Shown here: positions 8,751 to 17,080 of the stretch, one piece after another
Layout of the letters: each line of letters starts with the position of its first letter
How positions within the stretch are numbered: position 1 is the first letter of the stretch
Source: Caproiciproducens sp. MSJ-32
Lineage (GTDB): Bacteria; Bacillota; Clostridia; Clostridiales; Clostridiaceae
DNA: 33,668 bases
Assembly (NCBI RefSeq): GCF_018918055.1
Contig: NZ_JAHLPS010000019.1
Coordinates: forward strand, 1-33,668
Reading direction: 5' to 3'
Notes under the pieces: model-generated
Database searches by the model: none
Told to the model about the DNA's origin: nothing
Seen by the model: only the letters and a program-made list of their open reading frames with translations
Program-made: the position numbers and the translations under genes

Positions 8751-9857
8751 GTGAATAAAATAAATAAGATATTAAAACTAGCAATAGTATTAGTTATATT
8801 AGCAATTGGTGTTATATTAATAAATAAAACAAGAACTATTGGAAAAATAACTGTTGAGAATTGGGATAACATTTATAATGAAAATAATATAAGATTTTAT
8901 TATTCTGAAGAAGATAATGAAAAGATTAAAGCCTTAAGTAATTTATATTCTATTAGCGAAGATACTAAAAAAATTGATGATAAGTTAGAGAGAGCTATAG
9001 AAGTTTCGAGATTACTTAAAACTATAATTGCTTATGATGTTGCTGAAGATTCAAAGGGGATAAATGGTTTTGATATATTAAGGGAAAAAACAGGATATAC
9101 AACTGCTTCTGCTAGAGATGTGGCAATTATTTATAGAGATTTTTTACAAAGTGCAGGTTTAAAAGCAAGGGTAGGCGAATTTAGAAGAACAAATGCTGCA
9201 AAAATGAAGCAGAAATCTTATTTTGTTGTTGAATTCTGGAGTGAAAAATATAGTAAATGGATAATGATAGATTTTATTCATGATGGCTATTTTGATAATC
9301 AAGGTTTTCCTTGTAGTGCAATAGAACTATTAGAAGGAAATATTGATGCTTTAAATTATAATGGAACTACTGATGTTAAAAAGTTTAGTTGGAGAGGAAA
9401 AAATATTAATATAAAGGATGCACTTTATACTTATACAATTGCAATAGATAATACTACTGATATGAAGCAAAGCAATACTTATATAACTTATGTAAAAGAT
9501 AAAAAGGATATAGTTATGCAATTTAAAGGAAAGGATATAAGACCTACAATTTATACACAAAATAAAGATTTAATTAATAAAAATCCATTAGACAAGACGG
9601 TAGATAAGGATGAAAAAGCATACTTGGTATTAATGAAAAAAGAAAGTGCTAATGAGAAGATAGAAGATAATGAATATATCTTAGGAAGTTTTCAAAATAG
9701 TAAAATGATAAAAAATTATTATATTAAATTTAATAATGATGAATTTAAAAAAATTAGAGAATATAGCAATATAACTTTGGAGAAAGGATTAAATACAATT
9801 GAACTTTCTTTAGATGGAGAAAATACTATTAGTAAAATAGAATTAAATTATAAATAA
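8751..9857 (+). CDS. Membrane-anchored transglutaminase-like protein, catalytic residues apparently lost
   Basis: A 368-residue protein with an N-terminal membrane anchor (KLAIVLVILAIGVILI) and an extracytoplasmic domain resembling the transglutaminase/protease-like fold: ARDVAIIYRDFLQSAGLKARVG matches the helix that normally begins with the catalytic Cys and runs to ALGIPAR, and YFVVEFWSEKYSKWIMIDF matches the strands carrying the His and Asp. In this alignment the Cys position is Ala or Ser and the His position is Ser or Tyr, while Asp remains. The start is GTG: GGAGGG (8738-8743) lies 7 nt upstream, whereas the ATG at 8718 has no such site. The C-terminal ~150 residues look like beta-rich decoration. 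It probably acts in binding rather than catalysis. Confidence 0.65.
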   Translation: MNKINKILKLAIVLVILAIGVILINKTRTIGKITVENWDNIYNENNIRFYYSEEDNEKIKALSNLYSISEDTKKIDDKLERAIEVSRLLKTIIAYDVAEDSKGINGFDILREKTGYTTASARDVAIIYRDFLQSAGLKARVGEFRRTNAAKMKQKSYFVVEFWSEKYSKWIMIDFIHDGYFDNQGFPCSAIELLEGNIDALNYNGTTDVKKFSWRGKNINIKDALYTYTIAIDNTTDMKQSNTYITYVKDKKDIVMQFKGKDIRPTIYTQNKDLINKNPLDKTVDKDEKAYLVLMKKESANEKIEDNEYILGSFQNSKMIKNYYIKFNNDEFKKIREYSNITLEKGLNTIELSLDGENTISKIELNYK

Positions 9858-10005
9858 AAATATCTGTTGTAAGAGAAAAGATGGTGGTATATTTATAGGG
9901 AGAGTTAATAATTATTATTTAAAATTCTAGTAGAAATAATCTTTAAATAAAAAATATTTTATGGTATTATTAACTTAAGTGAATTTACTAATTTTTTTAA
10001 AATAA

Positions 10006-10036
10006 TTGACAGAAAATTTGGAATGTATAGTATATT
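10006..10036 (+). promoter_or_regulatory. Sigma-A-type promoter for pfkA
   Basis: A perfect -35 TTGACA (10006-10011) is followed by TAGTAT at 16-nt spacing and, alternatively, TATATT at 19-nt spacing. It lies 34-64 nt before the pfkA start. The rest of the 212-nt gap upstream (9858-10005) shows no gene. Confidence 0.72.
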
Positions 10037-10069
10037 CTGAAATCATAAAAGTGAGTAGGGGGAATTTAA

Positions 10070-11170
10070 ATGGGAGAAAAAATTAAAAAAATAGCATTAC
10101 TAACAGGCGGAGGAGATTGTCCGGGATTAAACGCAGTTATTAGAGCCGTAACAAGAGCAGCTATTCTAAATCATGGCTGGGAAGTAATAGGATACAAATT
10201 TGGTTACAGAGGGTTATACAATAATGATTTTGTCCCTTTAACTCTTGACAGCGTTGCAGGAATACTTCATAGAGGAGGAACTATATTATATAGCTCTAAT
10301 AAGGACAACCTTTTTGATTATTTAGTAGAAGAAAACGGAAAAATGGTTAAAAAAGATGTTTCAGATGTTGCAGTTGAAAATCTAAAAAAAGAAGGAGTAG
10401 ATGTATTAGTCGTAATAGGAGGAGATGGTACTTTAACCTCAGCAAGAGACTTTGCAAGAAAGGGTGTAAAGGTTATAGGTGTGCCAAAGACTATTGATAA
10501 CGACCTAGCATCAACAGATGTAACCTTTGGATTTAATACTGCTATAGATGTGGCAACTGAAGCATTAGATAGACTTCATACCACAGCAGAATCTCATCAT
10601 AGAATAATGATTTGTGAAGTTATGGGTAGAGGGGCAGGATGGATTGCTTTAGAATCAGGAATAGCAGGTTCAGCAGATGTAATATTACTTCCTGAAATAC
10701 CTTATGATATAAATAAGATTGTTGAAAAGGTTAGGGAAAGAGAAAAGGCTGGAAGAAAATTTAGTATTATAGTTGTAGCTGAAGGGGCAAGACCTAAAGA
10801 TGGAGAAGTTGTAGTTGCAAAAATAGTTAAGGAGAGTCCTGATCCAATTAGACTTGGGGGAATTGGTAATAAATTAGCAGATGATTTAGAAAATTTAATG
10901 CCAGATAAGGAAATTAGATGTACTGTTTTAGGTCATATTCAAAGAGGTGGAAATACTTCAACCTATGATAGAATACTTTCAACAAGATATGGGGTTGCAG
11001 CAGTTGAATTAATAAACGAAGAAAAATTCGGACATATGGTATGTTTAAAAGGTGGAGAAATGTCAAGTGATACATTAGAAAATGTAATAGGACAAAAATC
11101 TAAGCTTGTTGATCCAAATGGAGATTTAGTTAAGGTTGCTAGAAAGATAGGAATTTCATTTGCGGATTAG
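10070..11170 (+). CDS. pfkA: 6-phosphofructokinase
   Basis: A 366-residue PfkA-family enzyme phosphorylating fructose 6-phosphate in glycolysis. Seen: LTGGGDCPGLNAVIRA at the N-terminus, VIGGDGTLTSA with Asp119-Gly120, the catalytic loop PKTIDND (residues 139-145), MGRGAGW and LGHIQRGG. It is longer than the ~320-residue ATP-type PfkA of E. coli and B. subtilis. At the two positions that separate donor types (E. coli 104 and 124) it has Gly120 and Lys140. That G/K combination belongs to the long-type group in which the donor varies (ATP or pyrophosphate), so the donor is left open. GTAGGGGGAAT precedes the ATG and a strong promoter lies upstream. It is a single-gene unit with its own terminator. 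Confidence 0.95.
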   Translation: MGEKIKKIALLTGGGDCPGLNAVIRAVTRAAILNHGWEVIGYKFGYRGLYNNDFVPLTLDSVAGILHRGGTILYSSNKDNLFDYLVEENGKMVKKDVSDVAVENLKKEGVDVLVVIGGDGTLTSARDFARKGVKVIGVPKTIDNDLASTDVTFGFNTAIDVATEALDRLHTTAESHHRIMICEVMGRGAGWIALESGIAGSADVILLPEIPYDINKIVEKVREREKAGRKFSIIVVAEGARPKDGEVVVAKIVKESPDPIRLGGIGNKLADDLENLMPDKEIRCTVLGHIQRGGNTSTYDRILSTRYGVAAVELINEEKFGHMVCLKGGEMSSDTLENVIGQKSKLVDPNGDLVKVARKIGISFAD

Positions 11171-11180
11171 AGTATAATGT

Positions 11181-11211
11181 AGTGATAGAGATTTCTCTAT
11201 CACTATTTTTA
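11181..11211 (+). terminator. Intrinsic terminator after pfkA
   Basis: Stem agtgatagag/ctctatcact, at least 10 bp, loop attt, followed by ATTTTTAT. Confidence 0.92.
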
Positions 11212-11315
11212 TGATAATAAAATAACAAGAAAAATTATTGAATGCTTCAAAATTTTCTGAAAATATGATATAATTTTTTTAGACTATATTATGGTAAAAA
11301 AAGCTGGAGGGTATT

Positions 11316-12095
11316 ATGAAAGAGATAAAGAAATATTTAGAATCAAGAATTGGGACGTATGGATTTTTCTTTGAGGATTTAAGAAGCGGGTTTGTTTATG
11401 GATATAATGAAAACGTTAAGATGGTTGCCGCTGGATGTATTAAACTGCCAATTGCAGTTTCCTTAATAAAAGCTGTAGAAGATAAGAAAGTTGACTTTTT
11501 AGATAAAGTTAAGATAGAAAGAAAAGATAAGGTTTATGGAACTGGTATTATTCATGAATTTAATGAGAGGGAATATACTATTTTTGAATTATTAGTTGCA
11601 ATGTTAATTCAAAGTGATAATACTGCTGCAAATAAGATAATAGACATTATTGGTATGGATGAAATAAATAAAAATATAAAGGAAATGGGTTTAGAAAATA
11701 CAGTTTTAAAGAGAAAAACTGGTGATATGAATAATGAAGATAATAATTCTGAGAATATTACATCTGCCTTAGATCTTGCTAAAATATGGAGACATTTATA
11801 TAATAGTACTTATTTATCTAAAGAAAATAGTCAGATGTTAATAGATATTTTAAATAGACAGCAAATAAAAAATAAGCTGGCTCTTTATATTCCTGATGAT
11901 TTAAAATATGAAATTTCAAGTAAGACTGGAGATAAAAAAGGCGTTGAAAATGATACAGAGCTAGTAATTTTATCAAAAGGAACCTTCTCCTTTACAGTTT
12001 TATCAATGGGAATTCCTAATAGCGTTTATGGTACAGTAACTTTAGCTAAATGTGGGAAGATGATGTGGGACGAATTAATGAATAATTGGAATTAG
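11316..12095 (+). CDS. Class A beta-lactamase-like protein lacking the SxxK serine
   Basis: A 259-residue protein of the serine hydrolase/class A beta-lactamase-like superfamily. Two of three active-site motifs are intact: SDN at residues 100-102 (MLIQSDNTAANK) and KTG at 203-205 (SSKTGDKKG). The first motif, normally AAS-x-x-K, reads AAGCIKLPIA: Lys43 is present but the nucleophile position is Gly40, with Cys41 next to it. The codons are gct gga tgt att aaa. No signal peptide is visible (MKEIKKYLESRIG), so the protein is probably cytoplasmic. GCTGGAGGG precedes the ATG. It is flanked by terminators on both sides, so it is monocistronic. Ordinary beta-lactamase activity is unlikely; the role is unknown. 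Confidence 0.78.
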   Translation: MKEIKKYLESRIGTYGFFFEDLRSGFVYGYNENVKMVAAGCIKLPIAVSLIKAVEDKKVDFLDKVKIERKDKVYGTGIIHEFNEREYTIFELLVAMLIQSDNTAANKIIDIIGMDEINKNIKEMGLENTVLKRKTGDMNNEDNNSENITSALDLAKIWRHLYNSTYLSKENSQMLIDILNRQQIKNKLALYIPDDLKYEISSKTGDKKGVENDTELVILSKGTFSFTVLSMGIPNSVYGTVTLAKCGKMMWDELMNNWN

Positions 12096-12103
12096 TTTAT
12101 AGT

Positions 12104-12136
12104 AATAACTCCTAGAGTGCTAGGAGTTATTTTTTA
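12104..12136 (+). terminator. Intrinsic terminator
   Basis: A perfect 12-bp stem aataactcctag/ctaggagttatt, loop agtg, followed by TTTTT. Confidence 0.95.
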
Positions 12137-12200
12137 TGAATTTTTTAAAAGAGGTGTTAGTATTTATTTTTAAGCAATAACTTTTATCATAGTTGATGAA

Positions 12201-12218
12201 TATTATGTATACATAATA
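12201..12218. promoter_or_regulatory. 18-bp perfect palindrome before the amidase gene
   Basis: tattatgtatacataata is its own reverse complement and lies 22 nt before the amidase start, just upstream of the Shine-Dalgarno. A second gtatac follows at 12219-12224. A -35-like TTGATG (12193-12198) lies beside it. This suits a dimeric repressor operator over a promoter; the regulator is unknown. Confidence 0.4.
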
Positions 12219-12240
12219 GTATACAAAGGAGGAATATATA

Positions 12241-13263
12241 ATGAAAATTGGTATAGATATGGGACATTGTTTATCTGGATATGACACTTCTGCAAGGGGA
12301 GTTTTTGTTGAAAGTGATTATAATAGAATAGTTGGTAAAAAGGTTATTCAGAAATTAAAGGAAAAAGGACATACTGTTATTAATTGTACAATTGATGGTG
12401 GAGTAAGCAGTATGTATGATTCTCTAGCTAGGAGAGTAAAAATAGCAAATGATAATAATGTAGATATATTTTGTTCCATTCATTTTAATGCAGGAGGAGG
12501 AGAAGGAACAGAAACCTATTTAGCAAATCCTAGTGCTTTTATAGATCAGGAAAGTTATAAAAAAAATTATGCTATAGCCAAAAGAGTTAATGATAAAGTT
12601 GCAGCTAGTTGTGGGTTTGTTAATAGAGGAGTAAAACATGAAAATTTTTATGTAATATATCATACCAAAGCTTTGGCAATATTAGTGGAGATTTGTTTTT
12701 GTGATTCTAAGAGTGATTTTGCTAAATTAGATACCGAAAAAGTTGCTATTGCTATTTGTGAAGGTTTAACTGGAGAAGATTATAGTGTGAAGCCACCTAA
12801 AGTAGAAGAATCCGATAACTTGTATAGAGTTAGAAAAAGTTGGGGAGATGTTAAATCACAAGTAGGTGCTTATAGAATATTAGAAAATGCAATTAAAGAA
12901 TGTGATAGTAGAAGTGGTTATTCAGTATTTGATAAAAATGGTGTAAAAATTTATCCAATTACCAAAGCTGATAATCCTAAAAATGAAAATAATAATTCTA
13001 AAGAGAAGATATTAAAACAATATCCTGAAAAGGGATTATTTACTTGTACTGTAGATGCAATATATTTTAGAAATAAACCTTATGTTGCTAGTGATAATCC
13101 TATACAAGGACAATATTTTAAAGGTGAACAGGTATATTATGATTATGTAGTAATAACTGATAAATATGTTTGGATAAGCTGGGTAAGTGCAATTAATGGT
13201 GTTCGTAGATATATGCCAATTACAGATAGAATAAAAAATGAAAAGTGGGGATATGCAGTATAA
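12241..13263 (+). CDS. N-acetylmuramoyl-L-alanine amidase with C-terminal SPOR-like and SH3-like regions
   Basis: A 340-residue cell-wall hydrolase cutting the bond between N-acetylmuramic acid and L-alanine. Residues 1-175 are an Amidase_3 domain with all zinc/catalytic positions: His9 (DMGHC), Glu24 (FVESDYN), His81 (SIHFNAG) and Glu150 (ILVEICFCDS). Residues ~192-235 (YRVRKSWGDVKSQVGAYRIL...) resemble a SPOR-type peptidoglycan-binding segment. Residues ~262-335 look like an SH3-type wall-binding domain. There is no signal peptide, which is typical of endolysins released by a holin or of mother-cell lysis enzymes; no other phage gene is nearby. AAAGGAGG precedes the ATG. It is monocistronic, with a palindrome overlapping the promoter region. 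Confidence 0.9.
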   Translation: MKIGIDMGHCLSGYDTSARGVFVESDYNRIVGKKVIQKLKEKGHTVINCTIDGGVSSMYDSLARRVKIANDNNVDIFCSIHFNAGGGEGTETYLANPSAFIDQESYKKNYAIAKRVNDKVAASCGFVNRGVKHENFYVIYHTKALAILVEICFCDSKSDFAKLDTEKVAIAICEGLTGEDYSVKPPKVEESDNLYRVRKSWGDVKSQVGAYRILENAIKECDSRSGYSVFDKNGVKIYPITKADNPKNENNNSKEKILKQYPEKGLFTCTVDAIYFRNKPYVASDNPIQGQYFKGEQVYYDYVVITDKYVWISWVSAINGVRRYMPITDRIKNEKWGYAV

Positions 13264-13278
13264 AGTATTATTATTTTT

Positions 13279-13298
13279 GGGGCTTAAAAAGCCCCTTT
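13279..13298 (+). terminator. Intrinsic terminator after the amidase
   Basis: Stem ggggctt/aagcccc, 7 bp, loop aaa, followed by TTTA; a T-run also precedes it. Confidence 0.85.
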
Positions 13299-13433
13299 AC
13301 ATATTGATTCTTTATATAAAAATACAAATTGTAATTTGAAACTTTATAATATTGTAAAAATGTTGTAATATATATGTATATATTATTTTCATTTTATAGT
13401 GTATAATAATTTATTTAAGCTGAGGAGGATATA

Positions 13434-14288
13434 ATGAAATATAAAAGGGGAACGATAATTTCTATTATTGTTATTCTATTATTGTTGATAGTTATAGGAA
13501 TTTTAATCGGAAATATATTAAATAAAGAAAGTAAAGAAGTAACTATTGCAGAAGATTTTATAGAAGAATTATTAGATAAAGAAATAATTAATAATTATAA
13601 AAGTTCAAGAGAAACTTTTGAAGATATATCTTTAAATAAATTAGCAAGCAAAAACTCTCAAATTAAATATTCAGTAATTGTAGGAAACTTTGGAGTAGAT
13701 ATTGATGAAAATTATGAAGTGTTAGGATTTTCAAATAAAAATTTAGGAGTACTTAGGAGTAAAGTGTTAATTTCAGAGGATGAAGCAAAAAATCTTGCTA
13801 TTAATTATATTAGCGAAATAACAAAGAATGATTTTCTTTTTAAAGAAATAAGAAATACAGAGGAAAAGGCTCCCTGCTATACAGTAGTTTTTTTCAAGTG
13901 TAAGGATGGGTATCCAATATTTAATCAGGAAATAATTGCAATGATTGATAAAGTATCAGGAAAACTTGAAGGATATTCAAATTATTTGACAGTTGATAAG
14001 AAAATTATAAATGAAATTGATATAAAGAAAGAAGAAGCGGTAAATATAGCTAAAAATTATTTTAGAAAATTAGACATAGATGTTCAAAAAGTAAATGATG
14101 TATTCTTATCTTATATTGAAAACGACAATAACGAATTAGTTTTATCTTATGTATTTAATATGTCTGCTAATAAAAGTGATATAAATAAAAATACTAGCAA
14201 TGATAATGAAGCGTTTTTAGAAAAATCTTATTCAGTGTTTGTGAGAGCGGATACTGGTGAGATAATTAATTTAAACTTAGAACCATAG
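13434..14288 (+). CDS. Membrane-anchored PepSY/YpeB-like domain protein
   Basis: A 284-residue protein with an N-terminal anchor (IISIIVILLLLIVIGILIG) and an extracytoplasmic part holding two PepSY-like units: ISEDEAKNLAINYI ... YTVVFFKCKDGYPIFNQEI ... IDKVSGKLEGY, and IKKEEAVNIAKNYFRKL ... SYSVFVRADTGEIINLN. This alternation of EEA helix, strand and D-x-xTG-x-I turn is shared with YpeB/YcdB-type proteins that regulate or stabilise wall hydrolases. The adjacent amidase fits such a role, but a terminator separates the two genes and the link is only inferred. TGAGGAGG lies before the ATG, and a TATAAT box occurs at 13402-13407 without a convincing -35. Confidence 0.65.
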   Translation: MKYKRGTIISIIVILLLLIVIGILIGNILNKESKEVTIAEDFIEELLDKEIINNYKSSRETFEDISLNKLASKNSQIKYSVIVGNFGVDIDENYEVLGFSNKNLGVLRSKVLISEDEAKNLAINYISEITKNDFLFKEIRNTEEKAPCYTVVFFKCKDGYPIFNQEIIAMIDKVSGKLEGYSNYLTVDKKIINEIDIKKEEAVNIAKNYFRKLDIDVQKVNDVFLSYIENDNNELVLSYVFNMSANKSDINKNTSNDNEAFLEKSYSVFVRADTGEIINLNLEP

Positions 14289-14299
14289 AATTTATAGAA

Positions 14300-14332
14300 A
14301 AAAGGCTGTTATATTATTAATATAGCAGCCTT
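14300..14332. terminator. Bidirectional terminator between convergent genes
   Basis: aaaggctgttatat pairs with atatagcagccttt (one G-T wobble) across a short AT loop. A-runs on the left and T-runs on the right allow use by both the PepSY gene (+) and the PBP gene (-). Confidence 0.85.
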
Positions 14333-14340
14333 TAATTATA

Positions 14341-16974
14341 TTAACTGTTTTCTGAATTATTGTTATTAGGATCTTCACCTGAGTTTGGAGGCAAATCCTC
14401 TGTCTCATCTTCTAATTCAATAATTATAGTATCTCCTTTTTTAGCAGTAGGGCTAGATAAAGCCTTTATTATTCTTGATTTAGCATCAGGATTTGATATT
14501 TTTACCTCAACTCCCTTTTCATTAAGCTTTGTAATTGCATCATCTACATTGCTGCCTATTGAGATTCCTAAATCTGATAGTTTGAATTCACCTTTTATTT
14601 GATCTATTATATCATCAATTACTGATTTTGTATCATCTTTTTCAGTTGGAACAACATATTTATCATCATCAGCTAATCTTGATGAAAATTCCTTTTTAAT
14701 AAATACTCTTTTTTCGATTAAATTTTTTGGTGTTTTATTTGTTGCAAGCTTATTATTATTTTTATTAACTTCTACTTCAACATGGGCATCGCAGTTTTCA
14801 CTAGGTTCTGTTCCTGATATAAATAATTCGGTACGAACTCTTGAGCCTCTTGGATCACGGGCACAAAGATCAGTTGCCCTTTTACCAGAATCTAGACAAA
14901 CTGAAAGGCTTGTTACTCCTCCTGGATTTCCTGCAAATTCTTTATATTCTAGACCTTCGTGGATAGGAGCCATTATTTTACCCCAAAGATTAGCTGCTGA
15001 AGAACTATAGCTGCTGCCACCGACTACTTCGTGATTATCATAGCCTATCCAAACAGATGCAGAATAATAAGGCGTAAGGCCTGCAAATAAGAAATCAGTA
15101 CTAAAATTAGTAGTACCTGTTTTACCTATAACTGGCATATTAGCTAATTTTGCAGATCCAGCATCAAAGGTCAATGGTCCCTTTAGAAGGTCTCTCATAA
15201 TGTAAGCAGTTTGAGGAGTAAATACTTGAGTTATTTTAGGTTCTTTATTTAAAATTACTTTTCCGGTAGCATCTTCAACTTTGGTATATAATATAGGTTC
15301 AGTATATAAGCCATTGTTACCAAAAGTACCAAAGGCAGAAGCTAAAATAAAAGTATTACCACCATCAGGATCTGCAGGATCTGATGTAAACTCACCTAAA
15401 GCAGCAACTGATAAAGTTCTGGATGGTTCCGAATAAACAAGGCCAAGTTTTTCGCCATAGGATATACCAGTTTCAACACCTAATTTGTCTTCAACAATAA
15501 TAGTAGTTATGTTTTTTGATAAGGCAATTGATTCTCTTGCTGTTATTATACCGTCAGACTTGAAATTCCAGTTATTTGGATTCCAGCCTGGATATTTGCT
15601 TTGTATTGATGAAGGTAGCCCTGCATCATCTAATGGGGTCGCAGCAGTAATAGTTTTAGTATCAATAGCTGGCCCGTAAACAGTTAATGGTTTTGTAACA
15701 GAACCAATAGATCTAAGAATATCATAGGCTCTATTTGTAGATCTGGCAGGCTGATCGCCTCTTCCTCCTACTAATGCTTTTACTTGTCCAGTTCTATAAT
15801 CTACAATGGTTGCTGAGGCTTGAAGTTTTGGAATTCCATTATCATCATAGACCTCAGGATTAGCATAAGGATCTATATAATTGAAGTTGTCTCTATTATC
15901 TAGGATTTCTTGAGTGCTATCTTGCATTTTTCTGTTCATAGTGGTATAAATTCTAAGTCCGCCGTTTGAGAAAAGATTATCAACTTGATCTTCAGTATAT
16001 TTATATTTTTCCATTAAATCCTTTTTCACTTGGTTTAAAGCAGGGTATACAAACCATTCGTAGTTTATTTTATAGTTTACTGGTTTTTGAGAAAAGGCAA
16101 AGGAATTTTTATCTACAAAATCATAAGCTTCATTATATTCCTCAGCAGTTATATAGCCTAAATCTCTCATCTTCATTAGAACAGTTTTTGTTCTATCTAA
16201 ATAAATAGTTGGGTCTTTAATGTTTTCTGGATCGAATGGACTATAAGCGCTAGGAGCTTGAGTTAATCCTGCTAAAAAAGCAGCTTCAGGTAAAGTTAAA
16301 TCTATGGCACTCTTATCGAAATAATATTCTGCTGCAGCTTCAACTCCATAAATTTTTCCTCCTAGAGGAATTGTGTTGAGATAAGCTTTTAAAATATCTT
16401 CTTTTGAAAGTTTATTTTCAAGGCTTAATGCTAGATAAATTTCACGTACTTTTCTTTCAATTTTAACTTCGTTAGTTAATAAGGTATTTTTTATTAATTG
16501 TTGTGTCATTGTTGACCCGCCTTGAATATATCCTTCACCTGTTACTACAGTAAGGGCAGATCTTATGGCAGATACTATGGTTCTTTTAAAATCTACGCCA
16601 TTATGTTGATAAAAACGTTCATCCTCAATTGAAACATAAGCATCTTTTAAATGTTGAGGCATTTCATCAATGTTTATGATTTCTCTAATTTGTTCAGTAG
16701 GTATTTTATCTATAAAATTTCCTTCATCGTCATATAATGCTGATGGTTCGCTTAGGCTTAATACAGCATTAACATCTAATTCAGGTGTGCTTTTAATGAT
16801 AGCAAATATATATCCTGAAAGAACTACTACGCATAATAGTGCAAAGATTAGTATCCCTAAAAAAGTATTTTTTAATATTTTTTTATATTTAGATTTAGAC
16901 GATTTATTCTTTTTATTGTTTTTTATATCTTTAGCTTGGCTTTTTTCTTTATTAGAAGTTTCTTTATTAGCCAT
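14341..16974 (-). CDS. Class A penicillin-binding protein (PBP1A type) with PASTA domain
   Basis: An 877-residue bifunctional peptidoglycan synthase anchored in the cytoplasmic membrane. In order: a Lys-rich cytoplasmic tail; a membrane helix at about residues 36-60; the GT51 glycosyltransferase with VSIEDERFYQHNG (catalytic Glu117) and GGSTMTQQLIKN; the transpeptidase with Ser425-V-T-Lys428 (SVTK), SKN at 486-488 and KTGT at 618-621; a Cys-containing linker; a PASTA-like domain (LSDLGISIGSNVDDAI...); and an acidic Asn-rich tail. All catalytic motifs are intact. GGGAGG lies 7 nt before the ATG on the minus strand. It is divergent from yunB and shares a terminator with the PepSY gene. Confidence 0.95.
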   Translation of the reverse strand: MANKETSNKEKSQAKDIKNNKKNKSSKSKYKKILKNTFLGILIFALLCVVVLSGYIFAIIKSTPELDVNAVLSLSEPSALYDDEGNFIDKIPTEQIREIINIDEMPQHLKDAYVSIEDERFYQHNGVDFKRTIVSAIRSALTVVTGEGYIQGGSTMTQQLIKNTLLTNEVKIERKVREIYLALSLENKLSKEDILKAYLNTIPLGGKIYGVEAAAEYYFDKSAIDLTLPEAAFLAGLTQAPSAYSPFDPENIKDPTIYLDRTKTVLMKMRDLGYITAEEYNEAYDFVDKNSFAFSQKPVNYKINYEWFVYPALNQVKKDLMEKYKYTEDQVDNLFSNGGLRIYTTMNRKMQDSTQEILDNRDNFNYIDPYANPEVYDDNGIPKLQASATIVDYRTGQVKALVGGRGDQPARSTNRAYDILRSIGSVTKPLTVYGPAIDTKTITAATPLDDAGLPSSIQSKYPGWNPNNWNFKSDGIITARESIALSKNITTIIVEDKLGVETGISYGEKLGLVYSEPSRTLSVAALGEFTSDPADPDGGNTFILASAFGTFGNNGLYTEPILYTKVEDATGKVILNKEPKITQVFTPQTAYIMRDLLKGPLTFDAGSAKLANMPVIGKTGTTNFSTDFLFAGLTPYYSASVWIGYDNHEVVGGSSYSSSAANLWGKIMAPIHEGLEYKEFAGNPGGVTSLSVCLDSGKRATDLCARDPRGSRVRTELFISGTEPSENCDAHVEVEVNKNNNKLATNKTPKNLIEKRVFIKKEFSSRLADDDKYVVPTEKDDTKSVIDDIIDQIKGEFKLSDLGISIGSNVDDAITKLNEKGVEVKISNPDAKSRIIKALSSPTAKKGDTIIIELEDETEDLPPNSGEDPNNNNSENS

Positions 16975-17080
16975 TTTTTCCTCCCTTATTAATTTAATTT
17001 ATTTATTGGTGAAAAATAAATAATATAGCATATTATAGCATAATTATATAAAGAATAAAATAATAACTCTGAAGGTGTTT

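Noticed and set aside
8666-8872. Minus-strand hydrophobic open frame antisense to the transglutaminase-like gene start
   Set aside because: It is the complement of the anchor-coding segment of the real gene, with no ribosome-binding site or family match.
12241-14288. Prophage lysis module (endolysin-like amidase plus neighbour)
   Set aside because: No holin, terminase, structural gene or integrase nearby, and flanking genes are housekeeping. An autolysin or sporulation role is equally likely.
14360-16208. Plus-strand open frames inside the PBP gene
   Set aside because: They lack ribosome-binding sites and family features and are antisense shadows of a fully motif-supported minus-strand gene.
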